DNA of 64,000 bases. Source: CAZUYC01 sp964624475. Its GTDB lineage: Bacteria; Myxococcota_A; UBA9160; SMWR01. The notes beneath the pieces are model-generated. The model saw only the letters and a list, made by a program, of their open reading frames with translations, was not told the origin of the DNA and searched no databases. Shown here in pieces: positions 16,172 to 25,141 of the stretch. Each line of letters opens with the position of its first letter. Position 1 is the stretch's first letter. The stretch is from the NCBI GenBank assembly GCA_964624475.1, contig CAZUYC010000085.1:1-64000 (forward strand), read 5' to 3'. The position numbers were made by a program, and so were the translations under genes.

Positions 16172-19100
16172 GCGGCTACGACTTCTTCATCCGGCGTCCG
16201 GTCCTGACCTGGATGCTGACGCTCTCGCTCGTCGTCTTCGGCGTGCTCGGCTACCAGAGCCTCGGCGTCGACCAGTTCCCCGAGATGGACTTCCCCGTGC
16301 TCACCGTGGTCGCGTCGCTCGAGGGCGCGAGCCCCGAGGTGGTCGAGTCGGACGTGACCGACCCCCTCGAGGAACAGCTCAACACGATCTCCGGCGTGCG
16401 CTCGATCGAGAGCACCACGGTGCACGGCGCGACCCAGATCAAGGTCGAGTTCGAGCTCGACCGCGACATCGACGTCGCCGCCCAGGACGTGCGCGACAAG
16501 GTCGCGCTCGCCCGCTTCGAGCTCCCCAAGGAGGTCGAGCCTCCGATCGTGATGAAGGACGACACCGGGGACGAGCCGGTGCTCTGGATCCCGATCAACT
16601 CGGACCGGCCGCTCGTCGAGGTGAGCGAGTTCGTGAAGCGGACCGTGAAGCCCCGCCTCGAGACCGTCCCCGGGGTCGCCGCGACGGCGCTCTTCGGCGA
16701 GCGCGAGCGTGCGATCCGGCTCTGGCTCGACGGCGACGCGCTGCGCTCGCACGGGCTGGCCGCGAGCGACGTGCTCGCCGCGGTGGCGCGCGAGCACGTG
16801 GACGTCCCGGGCGGACGCGTCGAGAGCGACCGCATCGACTACACGGTGAGGACCGACGCCGAGTTCCAGTCCGTGGCGGAGCTCGAGGACCTGATCGTCG
16901 CCTGGGCCGGCGACGCCCCGGTGCGCCTGCGCGAGGTGGCCCGCGTCGAGGACGGCGCCGTCGACGCGCAGACCGTGGCGCACTTCGACGGGGTGCCGAC
17001 GGTGGGGATCGGGATCCGCAAGCAGTCCGACGCCAACACCGTGGCCGTGGTCGACGAGGTCTGGAGGCGCATCGACGCGATGCGCGACGAGATCCCGGCG
17101 GGCTACCGGCTCCCCGCCCGCGAGAAGGCCGCCGATTTCTCGCGCGCGATCCGCGAGGCGGTCGACGAGACGATCTTCGCGCTCTGGACGGGCGCGCTGC
17201 TCGCGACCCTGACCGTGCTGATCTTCCTGCGCCGGACCCGGCCCACGCTGATCGTCGGGGCGTCGATCCCCGTCTCGCTCGTCGCCACCTTCGGCGTGAT
17301 GTGGATCTTCGGCCACACGCTCAACACCATGACGCTGCTCGCGCTGGCGCTCGCGGTGGGCGTCGTGGTGGACGACGCCATCGTCGTGCTCGAGAACATC
17401 GAGCGGCACCGCGCGATGGGGCTCTCGCCCTGGGAGGCGGCCTCGAAGGGGACGCGGGAGATCGCCTTCGCTGCGACGGCGGCGACCCTCTCGATCGCCG
17501 TCGTCTTCGTGCCGACGATCTTCGTCCGGGGCATCGTCGGGAGCTTCCTCGGCGAGTTCGGCGTGGCGGTCGCGAGCGCGGTCCTGATCTCGCTCGTCGT
17601 GGCGCTCACGCTCACGCCGATGCTCGCCGCGCGCATGCCGCAGCCCGCCGAGCGGGCCCACGGCGGCGTCTACCACCACCTCGAGCGGGGCTTCGACGCG
17701 CTCGAGCGCTCCTACCGGCGCATCCTAGACTGGGTCCTCGCGCACCGCTTCACGACGCTGGCCGGGGCGCTCGTGAGCTTCCTGGTGGCGCTCGGCTTCG
17801 CCCAGGGGATCGGCAGCGAGTTCTTCCCGACCACCGACAATGCGCTGATCTTCGTGCGCTTCGAGACGCCGGCCGGCACCAATCTCGAGACCACCGCCGA
17901 GTTCCTCGGCCGGAACGAAGCCTGGGCGCTCGCGCAACCGGAGGTCTCGGGCATGTTCTCGGGCGCGGGGATCGGCGGGCCCAACGTCGGCTTCCGCTCG
18001 AACATCGGCATGATGTTCGTGATGCTCAAGCCCAAGAACGACCGCGAGCGCACCGTCCAGGAGCTCGTCCCCGCGGCACGCGCGGTGCTCCAGGCGATCC
18101 CGGGCCAGCAGGTGCGCGTCCTCGATCCGTCGAAGATGATGAGCCTCGGCGAGGGCAGCGACTTCAGCCTGGAGATCCAGGGCAACGTCGACCTCGTGAC
18201 GCTCGACCAGGCGGCCACGGCGCTCGTGAACGAGCTCGCGCAGCGCCGCGGCTTCGCCGACCTCCACAAGAGCCTGAAGCTCGGCCTCCCGGAGCTGCGC
18301 GTACGGCCCGACCGGGAGAAGGCGGCGGAGCTCGGCGTCGACGCCCGCGCGCTCGCCACCACGATCCAGGCGATGATCGGCGGCATCGACATCGCGACCT
18401 TCAAGGAGGGCGGCGAGCGCTTCGACATCCGCGTCCGCCTCGAGGAGGACGACCGCGACACCCCGGAGTCGATCGGGGAGCTCTACGTGCGCACCCGCGA
18501 CGGCGGGATCGTCGAGCTGCGCAACCTCGTGAGCGTGGCGACCGGGGCGGCTCCCTCCGAGATCACGCGCAAGAACCGCCAGCGCAGCGTCACCGTGAGC
18601 GGCGCCCTCCAGGACGGCCTGACGCTCGACCACGCGCTCGAGCAGGCCCGCGAGGCGGCGGCCCGGGTCCTGCCGGCGGGTGTGACGCTCGGCCTCTCCG
18701 GCACGGCCGAGGCCTTCCGGGAGAGCTTCGCGGAGTTCGGGTTCGCGATCACGCTGGCGGTGCTCGTGATCTACATGCTGCTCGCGGCCCAGTTCGAGAG
18801 CCTCGTGCACCCGCTCACGGTGATGCTCGCGCTGCCCCTCGCCCTGGTCGGGGCGCTGGGCGCCCTCTTCGCGCTCTCGCGGCTCGACCTCTGGGGCGTC
18901 CTCCACGCCCCCGGCATGACGATCAACCTCTTCAGCCTGATCGGGATGATCCTGCTGATGGGGCTCGTCACCAAGAACTCGATCCTGCTCGTGGACTACG
19001 CCAACCAGCTCCGCCGCGAAGGCCAGGACAAGGTGGAGGCGATGCGGCGGGCGGCGCCGGTGCGGATGCGGCCGGTGCTGATGACCTCCGTCGCGATGAT

Positions 19101-19317
19101 CTTCGGCGTGCTCCCCGCCGCGGTCGGCGTCGGGCCGGGGGCGGAGACGCGCCAGTCGATGGCGGTCGCGGTGGCGGCGGGGATGGTCTCCTCGACGGTA
19201 CTGACCCTGCTCGTGGTGCCGGCCTTCTACCTGGTGCTCGACGACGCGCTCGAGCTCGCGCGCGCCTGGCTCCGGCGCGCCCTGCGCCGCGCGCCCGTCC
19301 CCTCCGAGGCGTCGTAG
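16168..19317 (+). CDS. RND (AcrB/MdtB-type) multidrug efflux transporter
   Basis: A 1049-residue inner-membrane proton antiporter, the normal length for HAE1-type RND pumps. TM1 starts at RRPVLTWMLTLSLVVFGVLG; the first porter loop begins DQFPEMDFP. TM4 carries the proton-relay Asp pair in GVVVDDAIVVLENIERH (about residue 405), and TM10 has the relay Lys in GLVTKNSILLVDYANQ. The repeat between the two halves (SATGTAEAFRESF-like segment, then LVIYMLLAAQFESL) is complete. It exports hydrophobic compounds with the adaptor encoded just before it. Start GTG at 16168, coupled to the adaptor stop. Confidence 0.95.
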   Translation: MSGYDFFIRRPVLTWMLTLSLVVFGVLGYQSLGVDQFPEMDFPVLTVVASLEGASPEVVESDVTDPLEEQLNTISGVRSIESTTVHGATQIKVEFELDRDIDVAAQDVRDKVALARFELPKEVEPPIVMKDDTGDEPVLWIPINSDRPLVEVSEFVKRTVKPRLETVPGVAATALFGERERAIRLWLDGDALRSHGLAASDVLAAVAREHVDVPGGRVESDRIDYTVRTDAEFQSVAELEDLIVAWAGDAPVRLREVARVEDGAVDAQTVAHFDGVPTVGIGIRKQSDANTVAVVDEVWRRIDAMRDEIPAGYRLPAREKAADFSRAIREAVDETIFALWTGALLATLTVLIFLRRTRPTLIVGASIPVSLVATFGVMWIFGHTLNTMTLLALALAVGVVVDDAIVVLENIERHRAMGLSPWEAASKGTREIAFAATAATLSIAVVFVPTIFVRGIVGSFLGEFGVAVASAVLISLVVALTLTPMLAARMPQPAERAHGGVYHHLERGFDALERSYRRILDWVLAHRFTTLAGALVSFLVALGFAQGIGSEFFPTTDNALIFVRFETPAGTNLETTAEFLGRNEAWALAQPEVSGMFSGAGIGGPNVGFRSNIGMMFVMLKPKNDRERTVQELVPAARAVLQAIPGQQVRVLDPSKMMSLGEGSDFSLEIQGNVDLVTLDQAATALVNELAQRRGFADLHKSLKLGLPELRVRPDREKAAELGVDARALATTIQAMIGGIDIATFKEGGERFDIRVRLEEDDRDTPESIGELYVRTRDGGIVELRNLVSVATGAAPSEITRKNRQRSVTVSGALQDGLTLDHALEQAREAAARVLPAGVTLGLSGTAEAFRESFAEFGFAITLAVLVIYMLLAAQFESLVHPLTVMLALPLALVGALGALFALSRLDLWGVLHAPGMTINLFSLIGMILLMGLVTKNSILLVDYANQLRREGQDKVEAMRRAAPVRMRPVLMTSVAMIFGVLPAAVGVGPGAETRQSMAVAVAAGMVSSTVLTLLVVPAFYLVLDDALELARAWLRRALRRAPVPSEAS

Positions 19318-19330
19318 CCCCGAGCGGCGG

Positions 19331-19393
19331 CAAGGCCGCAGCAAGCGCAGCGGGCCGGAGCTCCTGTGGAGCTCGGCCCAGGCGAGCGGAGTC
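19331..19393 (-). repeat. Two-hairpin repeat unit, long-arm variant
   Basis: Read on the minus strand: ACTCCGCTCGCCT, then the extended first hairpin GGGCCGAGCTCC-ACA-GGAGCTC-CGGCCC, then GCTGCGCTTGC. It lies between the RND stop and the lipoprotein stop, reaching to within two bases of the latter. It may act as the terminator between these convergent genes. Confidence 0.85.
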
Positions 19394-19394
19394 G

Positions 19395-20042
19395 CTAAGG
19401 CTGTGGCCCCTTTGCCGTCGCCCCGGCGGCCTTGTCGAGCGGCGCTGCGGCGATCCGCGTTCCGCGCAGCGTGGTCCGGGTCGGCGCGTATTCCTCTCCC
19501 GCCTCGCCCTGGCTGTCGGTCTGGATCGTGACGGATCCGTCCCGCGCGATCGTCGTCACCGAATCGGAGACGAGCCGCGTGCTCACCTGCCTCGGGATGA
19601 AGGCGAAGTTCGGGTCGACGCCCGGCACCGTCGCGACCACGAGCTGCGTGCGGGCGGTCCCGGTGAGCGTCCGCCCCTCGATCCGGCCCTCGCCCTTCCC
19701 GATCACTTCGGCGGACACCGGGTCCGTCCCCGTTCCCGGGAAGGTGGTGGTGAGGTGGTAGGTGGCGGTGTAGCCGTCGCCCTCGACCGCGAGGATCACC
19801 GTCCCGCCGATGTCGCGCTTCTCGCCGGTCGCCTTGTCGACCGTGGCGCCCTGGACGCGATACATGCCGGCGATGGGCACCTCCTCGCCCTCCACGGTCT
19901 CGCTCGCGCTCTTCGGCTCGGGCGCCCCGCAGGCCACCAGGATCGCCAGCCACGCGAGCAGCAAGACCGCGAAGCGGCCGCGCAGCGAGGCGGAGCCGAG
20001 CGAAGTGCGGGCCCCCGCCAGGGTGGTCAACCGGATCTCCAT
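19395..20042 (-). CDS. Predicted lipoprotein, function unknown; signal peptide partly made of a repeat unit
   Basis: A 215-residue protein starting MEIRLTTLAGARTSLGSASL. A hydrophobic stretch ends in the lipobox LVAC, so it should be lipid-anchored. The mature part is a beta-rich domain with regular strands (MYRVQGATVDKATGEKRDIG, GYTATYHLTTTF, RIEGRTLTGTARTQLVV). I do not recognise the family. Residues about 12-27 of the signal region are the translation of a repeat unit (19961-20007), so the repeat supplies part of the export signal. It is convergent with the RND pump, and the gap of about 185 bp upstream to the M48 gene holds no further gene. Confidence 0.7.
   Translation of the reverse strand: MEIRLTTLAGARTSLGSASLRGRFAVLLLAWLAILVACGAPEPKSASETVEGEEVPIAGMYRVQGATVDKATGEKRDIGGTVILAVEGDGYTATYHLTTTFPGTGTDPVSAEVIGKGEGRIEGRTLTGTARTQLVVATVPGVDPNFAFIPRQVSTRLVSDSVTTIARDGSVTIQTDSQGEAGEEYAPTRTTLRGTRIAAAPLDKAAGATAKGPQP
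19961..20017 (-). repeat. Two-hairpin repeat unit inside a lipoprotein signal peptide
   Basis: On the minus strand: leader GGGGGCCCGCAC, then TTCGCTCGGC-TCC-GCC-TCGCTGCGCG, then GCCGC-TTC-GCGG and TCTTGC. It has both hairpins and both constant boxes and shares its leader with the copy inside sbcD. It is read in frame as ARTSLGSASLRGRFAVLL. Confidence 0.75.
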
Positions 20043-20227
20043 GTTCGAGCCCCTCCGTCGATCTCGGCCGAGTGTACGTCCGGGCATCCTCGCAGGGGAA
20101 TACGGGGGGACCTCCTCGCCGGCGCCGGTGTGCGAGGCGTCGACGGCCGGCCCACGCCCTTCTTTCCCCCGGGGTACCCGGCTCCCGGCGACCGGGCGGC
20201 CGCGGTCCCCGAGGACCCACCGCCGGC

Positions 20228-21679
20228 TCAGCGGGGAGGGGGCTCCGGCGCGCTCTCGTAGCGCTCGGAGACGGCGACCTTCAGGAGCTGCGCCTCGCGC
20301 AGCGGGGCATCGGCGAAGAGGTCGTTCATGACCGCGGTCTGCTGCACGTTCCAGCGGTTTCCTGTGCGCTCCGCGAGCTCGCGCAGGCTCTCGCCGGCGC
20401 GGGCCTCGACGACCCGGAGGCGCGTCTCGCGGATCGACTCGCGCTCGCGTCCAGTGAGCGATCGGAAGCTGCGCGCCACGCTGCGGAAGACCCCCTCGTA
20501 CTTCGCCGACGCGGGGCTCGCCACGAGCCCGGTGATCCGGTAGATCGTCCCCCGGTAGGCGATCCAGGTCACGTGCGCCCGCACGGAGCCACCCGGCAGC
20601 TCGGCGCTACCCGTCCCCCGCACGGCCTCGATCGGGCCGAGCCGGATCGGCTGCGGCGGCGCGTCGAGCCGGAGCCCCACGGCCTCGTCGCTGGCCAGGA
20701 ACTCCTGCGCCGCCGCCAGGGGATCCTCGCCCTTGCCCTGCATCTCGAGCAGGACCTGCGCGTCGCGCCTCGGCGAGAGCGCGCCGACCGCGCGGCGGGT
20801 GTTCTGCGTCTCCCAGCCCTCCGGGAAGCGCAGCGAGAGGTCGAGCTCGGAATGCAGGAAGCGGCCCTTCTGGAAGACGCCCTCCGAGGCGCGCGTCCCC
20901 ACCGCGAGACCGTCGATGCGGGCGAGGTACGCGGCGGGGTCCGGGGTGATCGCGGGGCGCGCCTGCCAGGAGATGGCCTGCGCGCGCGCACTCGCCTCGG
21001 CCGTGCGCTCGCCGGTGGTCGGGTGCGTGTCGAAGAAGCTCGGCAGGCGCGCCCCCCCGAAGTGCAGGCGCTCGGTGTAGTCGAGGTCCTTCAGGAAGGT
21101 CGCCATGCCATCGGGGTCGTAGCCCGCCCGGCCCGCGAGCAGCTGCCCCTCGCGGTCGGCCTCGCGCTCCTGGTTGCGGCTGTAGCTCGCGATCGCTCCG
21201 GCCGCGGAGAAGCGGAAGAGCCCGGGGATCGAATCGATCACCGCCTGGCGGGCCGAGGCGTGGCGCAGCGCCGCGTGGACGATCTCGTGGCCGATCACGT
21301 TGGCGAGCTCGATCTCGGAGTTCGCCAGGATGAGGAGACCCCGCGAGACGTAGATCTGCCCGCCGGGCAGGGCGAAGGCGTTCGGCGTCTCCTGGTCGAC
21401 GATGTGGAAGCGGTACTCGAAGCCGCGCGGCGGGGCGAAGCGCGCGAGGCGCTGGCCGATCTCGTTGACGTAGGCGACGAGCGCCGGATCCTCGACGAGG
21501 CCGAGCTCCGCCTCGACCTCCTTGGCGGCATCCTGCCCGGCGCGGCGGTCGTCGGCCTCGCTGCGCAGCACGATCTCGGGCGGCGGCTTCGGCGCGGGGC
21601 GTCGCGCCGGGGCGCCGCAGGCCGCCGCGAGCGCGACGGCGGAGACGAGGATCGCGAAACCCTGGACGCGGTCCGGCAC
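20228..21679 (-). CDS. M48-family zinc metalloprotease lipoprotein with LysM-like C-terminus
   Basis: A 483-residue protein with a lipobox at AAAC (Cys21). The catalytic motif is HEIVHAALRH at 131-140, with the third zinc ligand Glu in SRNQEREADREGQ about 55 residues later. The approach strands DQETPNAFALPGGQIYVSRGL are typical of the BepA/YfgC/LoiP branch of M48, which degrades or refolds outer-membrane proteins in the periplasm. After a middle domain, the last 60 residues (ARAGESLRELAERTGNRWNV, then LREAQLLKVAV) look like a LysM-type module that could hold it on peptidoglycan. It is a single gene with no operon partner. Confidence 0.88.
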   Translation of the reverse strand: MPDRVQGFAILVSAVALAAACGAPARRPAPKPPPEIVLRSEADDRRAGQDAAKEVEAELGLVEDPALVAYVNEIGQRLARFAPPRGFEYRFHIVDQETPNAFALPGGQIYVSRGLLILANSEIELANVIGHEIVHAALRHASARQAVIDSIPGLFRFSAAGAIASYSRNQEREADREGQLLAGRAGYDPDGMATFLKDLDYTERLHFGGARLPSFFDTHPTTGERTAEASARAQAISWQARPAITPDPAAYLARIDGLAVGTRASEGVFQKGRFLHSELDLSLRFPEGWETQNTRRAVGALSPRRDAQVLLEMQGKGEDPLAAAQEFLASDEAVGLRLDAPPQPIRLGPIEAVRGTGSAELPGGSVRAHVTWIAYRGTIYRITGLVASPASAKYEGVFRSVARSFRSLTGRERESIRETRLRVVEARAGESLRELAERTGNRWNVQQTAVMNDLFADAPLREAQLLKVAVSERYESAPEPPPR

Positions 21680-21730
21680 CGGAGCCTCCGAGTCGGCCTA
21701 TGCTCCCCCCGAGTTCGCGCCGGCGCAACT

Positions 21731-21855
21731 GCTAGCGCATCTACTCCGCTCGCCTGCGGCTCGCTGCGCGCGCGCTGCGCGCGCTTGCAGCCCGAGCCGC
21801 GGCACGGGGGGTGTGGCGTGCGGGGCTGGGCCTTCCTCCGGGCGATGGCAGCCGC
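21731..21855. repeat. Repeat module with GCTAGCGCAT leader (copy A of a 125-145 bp pair)
   Basis: Starts GCTAGCGCATCTACTCCGCT, has both hairpins (GCC-TGC-GGC, then a long GCGCGCG run) and CTTGC. It continues with CCCGAGCCGCGGCACGGGGG and GGGCCTTCCTCCGGG, ending just before a minus-strand stop codon. The same order recurs at 31321-31460, also ending at a minus-strand stop. Confidence 0.75.
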
Positions 21856-23559
21856 CTAGGGACGAGACGCGCCGTGGAAGTCGCGCGGTAGGCTGCGCAG
21901 GTAGGCCTCGAGGAGCCCGTCGTAGGCTCCGGAATTCATGCGCGCGATTGCGACCAGGCGCTCGGGATCGAGGAGCGGCCCGCTCACGACGAGCCGCAGC
22001 GCCTCGAAGTAGCGCATCAGCTCCGGGTGCATGCGGCTCGCGTCCCCCGTCTCGCGCGCGTGCAGATAGCCCTCGGGCAATGCGCGCCCGAAGTGCCCGA
22101 CCCGCCAGCGCCGGGGGTCTTCCACGGGCAGGCGCGCGAGCAGGGCGTCGCCGAGGGCGAAGCGGTCGATCACCGTCACCTGCGGCCCCGCCGCGAGGCC
22201 GAGCATGCCGACGGCGCCGCGCACGATCACCACGCGCTCGCCGCGCTCGCGGGCGAGCTCGCGCGCGCGGGCTCCATCGAGGGCCCAGGGGTGGCGCGCG
22301 GGAGCGCCGTCGCGGAACCCCGGGCGGCGCAGCACGGAGGTGGTGGCCTCGAAGACGCGCCGCTCGTCGGCGATCCCGTGCCAGGTCGCGTTCGGATCGG
22401 AGGGGCGCGTCGCCGCGCCGGCGAGCGAGACGAGGACGGCGACCGCCGCGACGCCCGCGGCGGGCCGCGGCGCGTCGCGGAAGGCGCGCGCGACGAGGAC
22501 GGCCGCGAGGAAGACGGCCGGGGCGAAGAAGCGCCCGGACATGAAGTCGCCGCCGACGGCGATCACGAAGAGCGAGTAGACGGCGATCCCGACCCCGAGG
22601 GCGGCGAAGGCGAGCGGCTCGGGATCGCGCAACCCTTGCAGGGGCTCGCTGCGCGCGCGCTCCGCGCGCAGGCCCGAGCGGGGTCCGCCTTCGCTCGCCT
22701 GGGCCGAGCTCCACAGGAGCTCCGGCCCGCTGCGCGCGCGCTCCGCGCGCTTGCCGAACGCCGCCGGAAGGCGCCGGGCGGCGAGGGCAAGCGCGACGAG
22801 CAGGAGCCAGGCCGAGGCCGCGTCGCGGCGAACGAGGTCGACGGCGTAGTAGAGGCCCTGCGTCGCGAGCGCCGCGGCGGGGATCCCGGTGTCGAGCTTC
22901 GCGTACGCCGTGTTTGGAAACGGCGAGCCGTAGTAGAAGAGGGCGAAGAGCTCCCACGCGGCGAGCGGGAGCATGCCCGCCGCGAGGCGTGTCCAGCGGG
23001 CGCTCCGGCCCGCCCGCAGCGCGAGCGCGGCCAGGCACGGGAGCACGAGCAGAAGCGCGTCGAGGCGCGCCGTCGCCGCGAGCGACGCGGCGAGCGACAA
23101 CCCGAGCCAGGCGGGGGCGGGGGACCGCGCGGGGAGGGCCTGCGCCGCGAAGGCCGCGAGGCAGACCGCGACGAGGGGGCTCTCCATGCCCGAGACGGCA
23201 TGGTCCGAGAAGGCCCGCGAGGCGACGAGCGGCGCGACGAACGCGAGCAGGAAGGCGCCGCGCCGCGCCGCGGCGGCGCGCCACGCGAGCGCCCCGGCGA
23301 GGAGCAGGCAGGCGGCCGAGAGCGCGAAGCTCGAGAGCGGGAGGCTCCCAGAGGCCGCGACGAGCGGGACGTGCAGGAGCGCCCAGAGCGGGTGTGTGAA
23401 CACCTGCACGCGCTCGTCCGTGTTCCAGCGCAGGCCGTGGCCCGCGACGAGGTTCTCGATCACCCGATGGGTGATGAAGGCGTCGTCGGCGATCCAGGCC
23501 CGCGAGAGGACGAACGCGGCCACCACCGCGCACGCGATCGCGAAGGACGCGCGGCTCAC
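21856..23559 (-). CDS. GT-C-type polytopic membrane glycosyltransferase-like protein with in-frame repeat insertion
   Basis: A 567-residue protein with about ten membrane segments and a soluble C-terminal third. The first loop, WIADDAFITHRVIENLVAGH then WNTDERVQVFTHPLW, has the Asp-Asp and the layout of GT-C enzymes using lipid-phosphate sugars; it recalls AftB-like arabinofuranosyltransferases (family resemblance, not proof). Residues about 269-309 (KRAERARSGPELLWSSAQASE and on) are not membrane-like. They are the exact translation of two repeat units at 22634-22755, dropped into a loop between two helices with the frame kept. The product may glycosylate a surface polymer. It lies between the RsbU-like phosphatase and the M48 protease, both on the same strand. 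Confidence 0.7.
   Translation of the reverse strand: MSRASFAIACAVVAAFVLSRAWIADDAFITHRVIENLVAGHGLRWNTDERVQVFTHPLWALLHVPLVAASGSLPLSSFALSAACLLLAGALAWRAAAARRGAFLLAFVAPLVASRAFSDHAVSGMESPLVAVCLAAFAAQALPARSPAPAWLGLSLAASLAATARLDALLLVLPCLAALALRAGRSARWTRLAAGMLPLAAWELFALFYYGSPFPNTAYAKLDTGIPAAALATQGLYYAVDLVRRDAASAWLLLVALALAARRLPAAFGKRAERARSGPELLWSSAQASEGGPRSGLRAERARSEPLQGLRDPEPLAFAALGVGIAVYSLFVIAVGGDFMSGRFFAPAVFLAAVLVARAFRDAPRPAAGVAAVAVLVSLAGAATRPSDPNATWHGIADERRVFEATTSVLRRPGFRDGAPARHPWALDGARARELARERGERVVIVRGAVGMLGLAAGPQVTVIDRFALGDALLARLPVEDPRRWRVGHFGRALPEGYLHARETGDASRMHPELMRYFEALRLVVSGPLLDPERLVAIARMNSGAYDGLLEAYLRSLPRDFHGASRP
22634..22755 (-). repeat. Two repeat units inside the GT-C gene
   Basis: On the minus strand, the first unit has the long-arm hairpin (CTGGGCC, GAGCTCC-ACA-GGAGCTC) and a GCGCGCG-CTC-CGCGCGC second hairpin. 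The second is a partial unit that also carries GCGCGCG-CTC-CGCGCGC. Together about 120 bp are added to the gene, coding for roughly 41 residues rich in Arg, Ala, Ser and Glu. Confidence 0.85.
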
Positions 23560-23583
23560 GGGCCGGCGACTATACCACCGCCT

Positions 23584-24780
23584 TCACCCGCCTGCGGCTC
23601 GCTGCGCGCCCTCGACCTCGAGCGCGAGGAGCGTCACGTCGTCGCGCTGCGCCGCCTGCTTGCGGAACTCGTCGAGGCGCGCGCGCACGGCCTCGATCCC
23701 GCGCTGCGCGCCGAGCGGGCCCGCCGCGCTCGCGGCCTCGAGCATGCGATCGATGCCGAACTCCTCGCCGCTCTCGCTGAAGGTCTCGTAGACCCCGTCG
23801 CTGAAGAGGAGCAGGAGATCGCCGGGCGCCAGCTGCAGCTCCTGGTCGTCGTAGATCGCGTCGAACGCGATCCCGATCGGGATCCCGCCCCCCTCGTCGC
23901 AGAGCCGAGCCGAGCCGCGGTGGACGCGGACCGGGCCTGGATGCCCGGCGCGCGCGTAGCGAAAGAGCAGGCTTTTCAGGTCGAGGATCCCGTAGAGCAG
24001 GGTCAGGTACTGGCCGGACTGCTCGAGGCTGGGAAAGCGGCGGTTGAGCTCGCGCGCCACCTCGCAGGGCGCGAGCGGCGTCCCGTCGCGCATCAGGATG
24101 CCGCCCTGCTCCACGGAAGGGGCGAGCGCCCGCGAGAGGCTCACGGAGTGCAGCGCGGCCGCGGTGCCGTGGCCCGAGACGTCGAGGACGTAGAGTCCCA
24201 CGCGATCCGGATCGAGGCGGAAGACGTGGAACATGTCGCCCGCGAGCCGGTCGCAGGCCTGGTAGTGCCAGGCGAAGCGCAGCCCCGGCAGCTCCGGCGG
24301 GCGATCCGGGAGGAGCGAGCGCTGGATCGCCGCGGCGTTCGCGAGGTCCGCCTCGATCCGCTGCATCTGCAGCGTCGCCCGCTCGATCTGGCAGGCGAGG
24401 CGCTCCTCGAGCTGCAGGATGCGCTCGGCCACGTGGATCTGCGCCAGGAGCTCCGGCGCGTGGAAGGGCTTGCGCAGGAACGCGTCCGCGCCGGCCTCGA
24501 GCGCCAGCGCCAGGTCGTCCCGCCCGGCGAGCGAGGTCAAGAGGATGATCGGGAGGTAGCGGGGGCGCTCCAGCGCGCGCACCCGCCGGCAGAGCTCCGG
24601 CCCGCTCGCGCCCGGCATGACCCAGTCCGTGACGAGGATCGCGACCTCGGGGTCCTCGCGGATGGCCCGCCAGGCCGCCTCGGCGTCGGCGACGCAGGCG
24701 ACCTCGTAACCCCACTCTACGAGGGCGTCCGCGAGACAGCTCCGCCAGAGGGCCTGGTCGTCCGCGACGAGGATCTTCAC
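23584..24780 (-). CDS. Response regulator with PP2C-type serine phosphatase output (RsbU/SpoIIE-like)
   Basis: A 398-residue protein. The receiver domain (1-115) has acidic pocket Asp7 and Asp8, phosphoacceptor Asp52 (LVTDWVMPG) and Lys104 (FLRKPF). A coiled linker (about 118-150) leads to a PPM phosphatase of the SpoIIE class: AAAIQRSLLPDRPPELPGL, DRLAGDMFHVF, LYVLDVSGHGTAAALHS, LLLFSDGVYETFSE and QRDDVTLLALEVE, with the metal Asp residues present. Such proteins dephosphorylate anti-anti-sigma factors in partner-switching stress pathways; no such partner is encoded nearby. The last residues (GAQRAAGG) and the stop come from a truncated repeat unit at 23584-23613, so the repeat supplied the 3' end. 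GTG/ATG choice: ATG at 24780 gives the normal receiver N-terminus. Confidence 0.92.
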   Translation of the reverse strand: MKILVADDQALWRSCLADALVEWGYEVACVADAEAAWRAIREDPEVAILVTDWVMPGASGPELCRRVRALERPRYLPIILLTSLAGRDDLALALEAGADAFLRKPFHAPELLAQIHVAERILQLEERLACQIERATLQMQRIEADLANAAAIQRSLLPDRPPELPGLRFAWHYQACDRLAGDMFHVFRLDPDRVGLYVLDVSGHGTAAALHSVSLSRALAPSVEQGGILMRDGTPLAPCEVARELNRRFPSLEQSGQYLTLLYGILDLKSLLFRYARAGHPGPVRVHRGSARLCDEGGGIPIGIAFDAIYDDQELQLAPGDLLLLFSDGVYETFSESGEEFGIDRMLEAASAAGPLGAQRGIEAVRARLDEFRKQAAQRDDVTLLALEVEGAQRAAGG

Positions 24781-24852
24781 CGGTCAGCGCTTCGGCTTGA
24801 CGCGGGGCGGGGGTGAGGATTGGGGGCGCCCGGGGTCCCCACGGTGGTTCAG

Positions 24853-25087
24853 TCCTTATTTGACTCCGCTCGGCTTCGCCTCGCTGCGCGCTCCGCGCTG
24901 CCGCGCTCCGCTTGCGAAGAAACCCGACCGGAAGCCGATTACGGTGGTGCCGGCACTACCCATCCCCGGTCGGTCGTAGGCAGACTCCGCATCACCGGGG
25001 GCGGCGTTCCCGGAAAGCTCTTCGCAAGCGAGGCGCGGCAGCGCCGAGCGCGCAGCGAACCGCAGGCGAGCGAAGTAAGATAAGGCC
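24853..25087. repeat. Palindromic composite element, copy E3
   Basis: Full-length copy with inverted ends (CCTTATTTGACTCCGCTCGG against a right end ending CGAAGTAAGATAAGG) and a repeat unit in each arm. The core is related to E1 in the same orientation; the stems are conserved though bases differ (GGTGGTGCC pairing with GGCACTACC, and CTCCG-CATCAC-CGGGG). It fills the divergent gap between the phosphatase gene and the histidine-phosphatase gene, so promoters of either may lie in or beside it. Confidence 0.75.
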
Positions 25088-25141
25088 GGCTGCCGCGGCT
25101 CCGCATCGAAGCCTCCGCCCACCGCGCTACCGTCCCCGCCC

